From Catenulispora sp. EB89 (GTDB lineage Bacteria; Actinomycetota; Actinomycetes; Streptomycetales; Catenulisporaceae), in NCBI RefSeq assembly GCF_041261445.1, contig NZ_JBGCCU010000025.1, forward strand, positions 122,562 through 186,561: a stretch of DNA of 64,000 nt, read 5' to 3'. Shown one piece after another: positions 63,767-64,000 of this stretch (position 1 is the first letter of the stretch; each line of letters starts with the position of its first letter). Both the position numbers and the translations under genes were made by a program. The notes under the pieces were generated by a model. That model was not told where the DNA came from and did not search any database. It saw nothing but the letters and a program-made list of their open reading frames with translations.

Positions 63767-64000
63767 CTACCAGCCGGTCACGGGCGAGTTCTTCACCGCT
63801 GTGAGGATCGCCGTGTTGATCTGTGCCTGCGTCGGGTTACTCCCGGCTCCGGCGACGGCGGCTGCGATGTCGACGTAGCCGCTGGCTGCGCCGGTGTTGC
63901 TTGATCCGCCGAACAGGATCTTCACGGTGCAGTTCGCGCCCTGGGTGGTGATGCAGGTGTTGAGGTTGTTCCTTTCGGTTTCCTGCGCCGCGGTGAGGCC
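63767..64000 (-). CDS. Unrecognised protein, C-terminal 77 residues
   Basis: The open frame enters from beyond the right edge and ends at TAG 63767-63769. The visible part reads ...LNTCITTQGANCTVKILFGG, then SGYVDIAAAVAGAGSNPTQAQINTAIL and ends NSPVTGW. Two Cys eight residues apart suggest a disulphide, so it may be exported. I do not recognise the family. The hairpin at 63661 follows it. Confidence 0.6.
   Translation of the reverse strand, partial: GLTAAQETERNNLNTCITTQGANCTVKILFGGSSNTGAASGYVDIAAAVAGAGSNPTQAQINTAILTAVKNSPVTGW

Noticed and set aside
63421..63804. Small plus-strand open frames near the right end
   Set aside because: They run through the perfect terminator hairpin, lack ribosome binding sites and show no family likeness.

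Overview
The window is very GC-rich with strong third-position GC bias, GTG starts, ATGA start/stop overlaps and actinobacterial gene families (large PASTA-less Ser/Thr kinase, DUF916/WxL-like surface proteins, partial nuo cluster next to htpX). It comes from the chromosome of a high-GC actinomycete. The gene set would fit Catenulispora/Actinospica-like or streptomycete relatives, but I cannot place it further. I see no phage, IS element, CRISPR array, tRNA or rRNA.

Layout. 1-5.3 kb: start of a POT peptide transporter, a response regulator/sensor kinase pair, two GtrA-like membrane proteins and purK-purE. 5.4-9.3 kb: a 1288-residue membrane Ser/Thr kinase with a long repeat-rich linker. 9.4-20.2 kb: a tightly coupled partial complex I cluster nuoABCHIJKLMN with no nuoD, E, F or G. 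Its NuoI carries a tail of about 420 residues. 20.2-25.6 kb (minus strand): htpX, an ABC-2 permease without an ATPase, a LolA-like lipoprotein-type protein, yajQ and a sedolisin; a second, larger sedolisin lies next to it. 27.9-36.3 kb: a secreted GH5 glycosidase, a one-polypeptide sigma factor/zinc anti-sigma/membrane/CAP-domain protein, a fructosamine-kinase-like protein, a medium-chain dehydrogenase, a DUF218 protein, a DnaQ-like exonuclease and a TetR regulator.

36.4-46.3 kb is a redox island. A minus-strand cytochrome b operon diverges from a response regulator/kinase pair. These are followed by a b-type membrane cytochrome, a small one-pass protein, ApbE flavin transferase, a ferric-reductase-like protein with an extracellular beta domain, a NuoF-like flavin/Fe-S protein and a three-cysteine ferredoxin. 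The last five genes overlap or nearly touch. Two 19-bp near-identical palindromic repeats sit upstream of the two plus-strand transcription units. Together they look like a route for electrons from cytosolic NAD(P)H or ferredoxin to the cell surface. Next is a minus-strand gene fusing two CDGSH Fe-S domains, a ferredoxin-like domain and a truncated globin, divergent from a TetR gene across a palindromic operator.

48.8-63.2 kb (minus strand) is an expanded pst locus: small protein, pstC, pstA, pstS, a 944-residue surface protein, a second PBP-like protein, an Ig/WxL-like protein, a DUF916 protein, a small WxL-like protein, a sortase-fold protein lacking its catalytic residues, and last pstB. 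Three copies of a palindrome with a conserved GTATCG loop punctuate it. This locus and the sigma-CAP fusion are the most unusual content. The window ends with the 3' end of an unrecognised minus-strand gene followed by a strong hairpin terminator.
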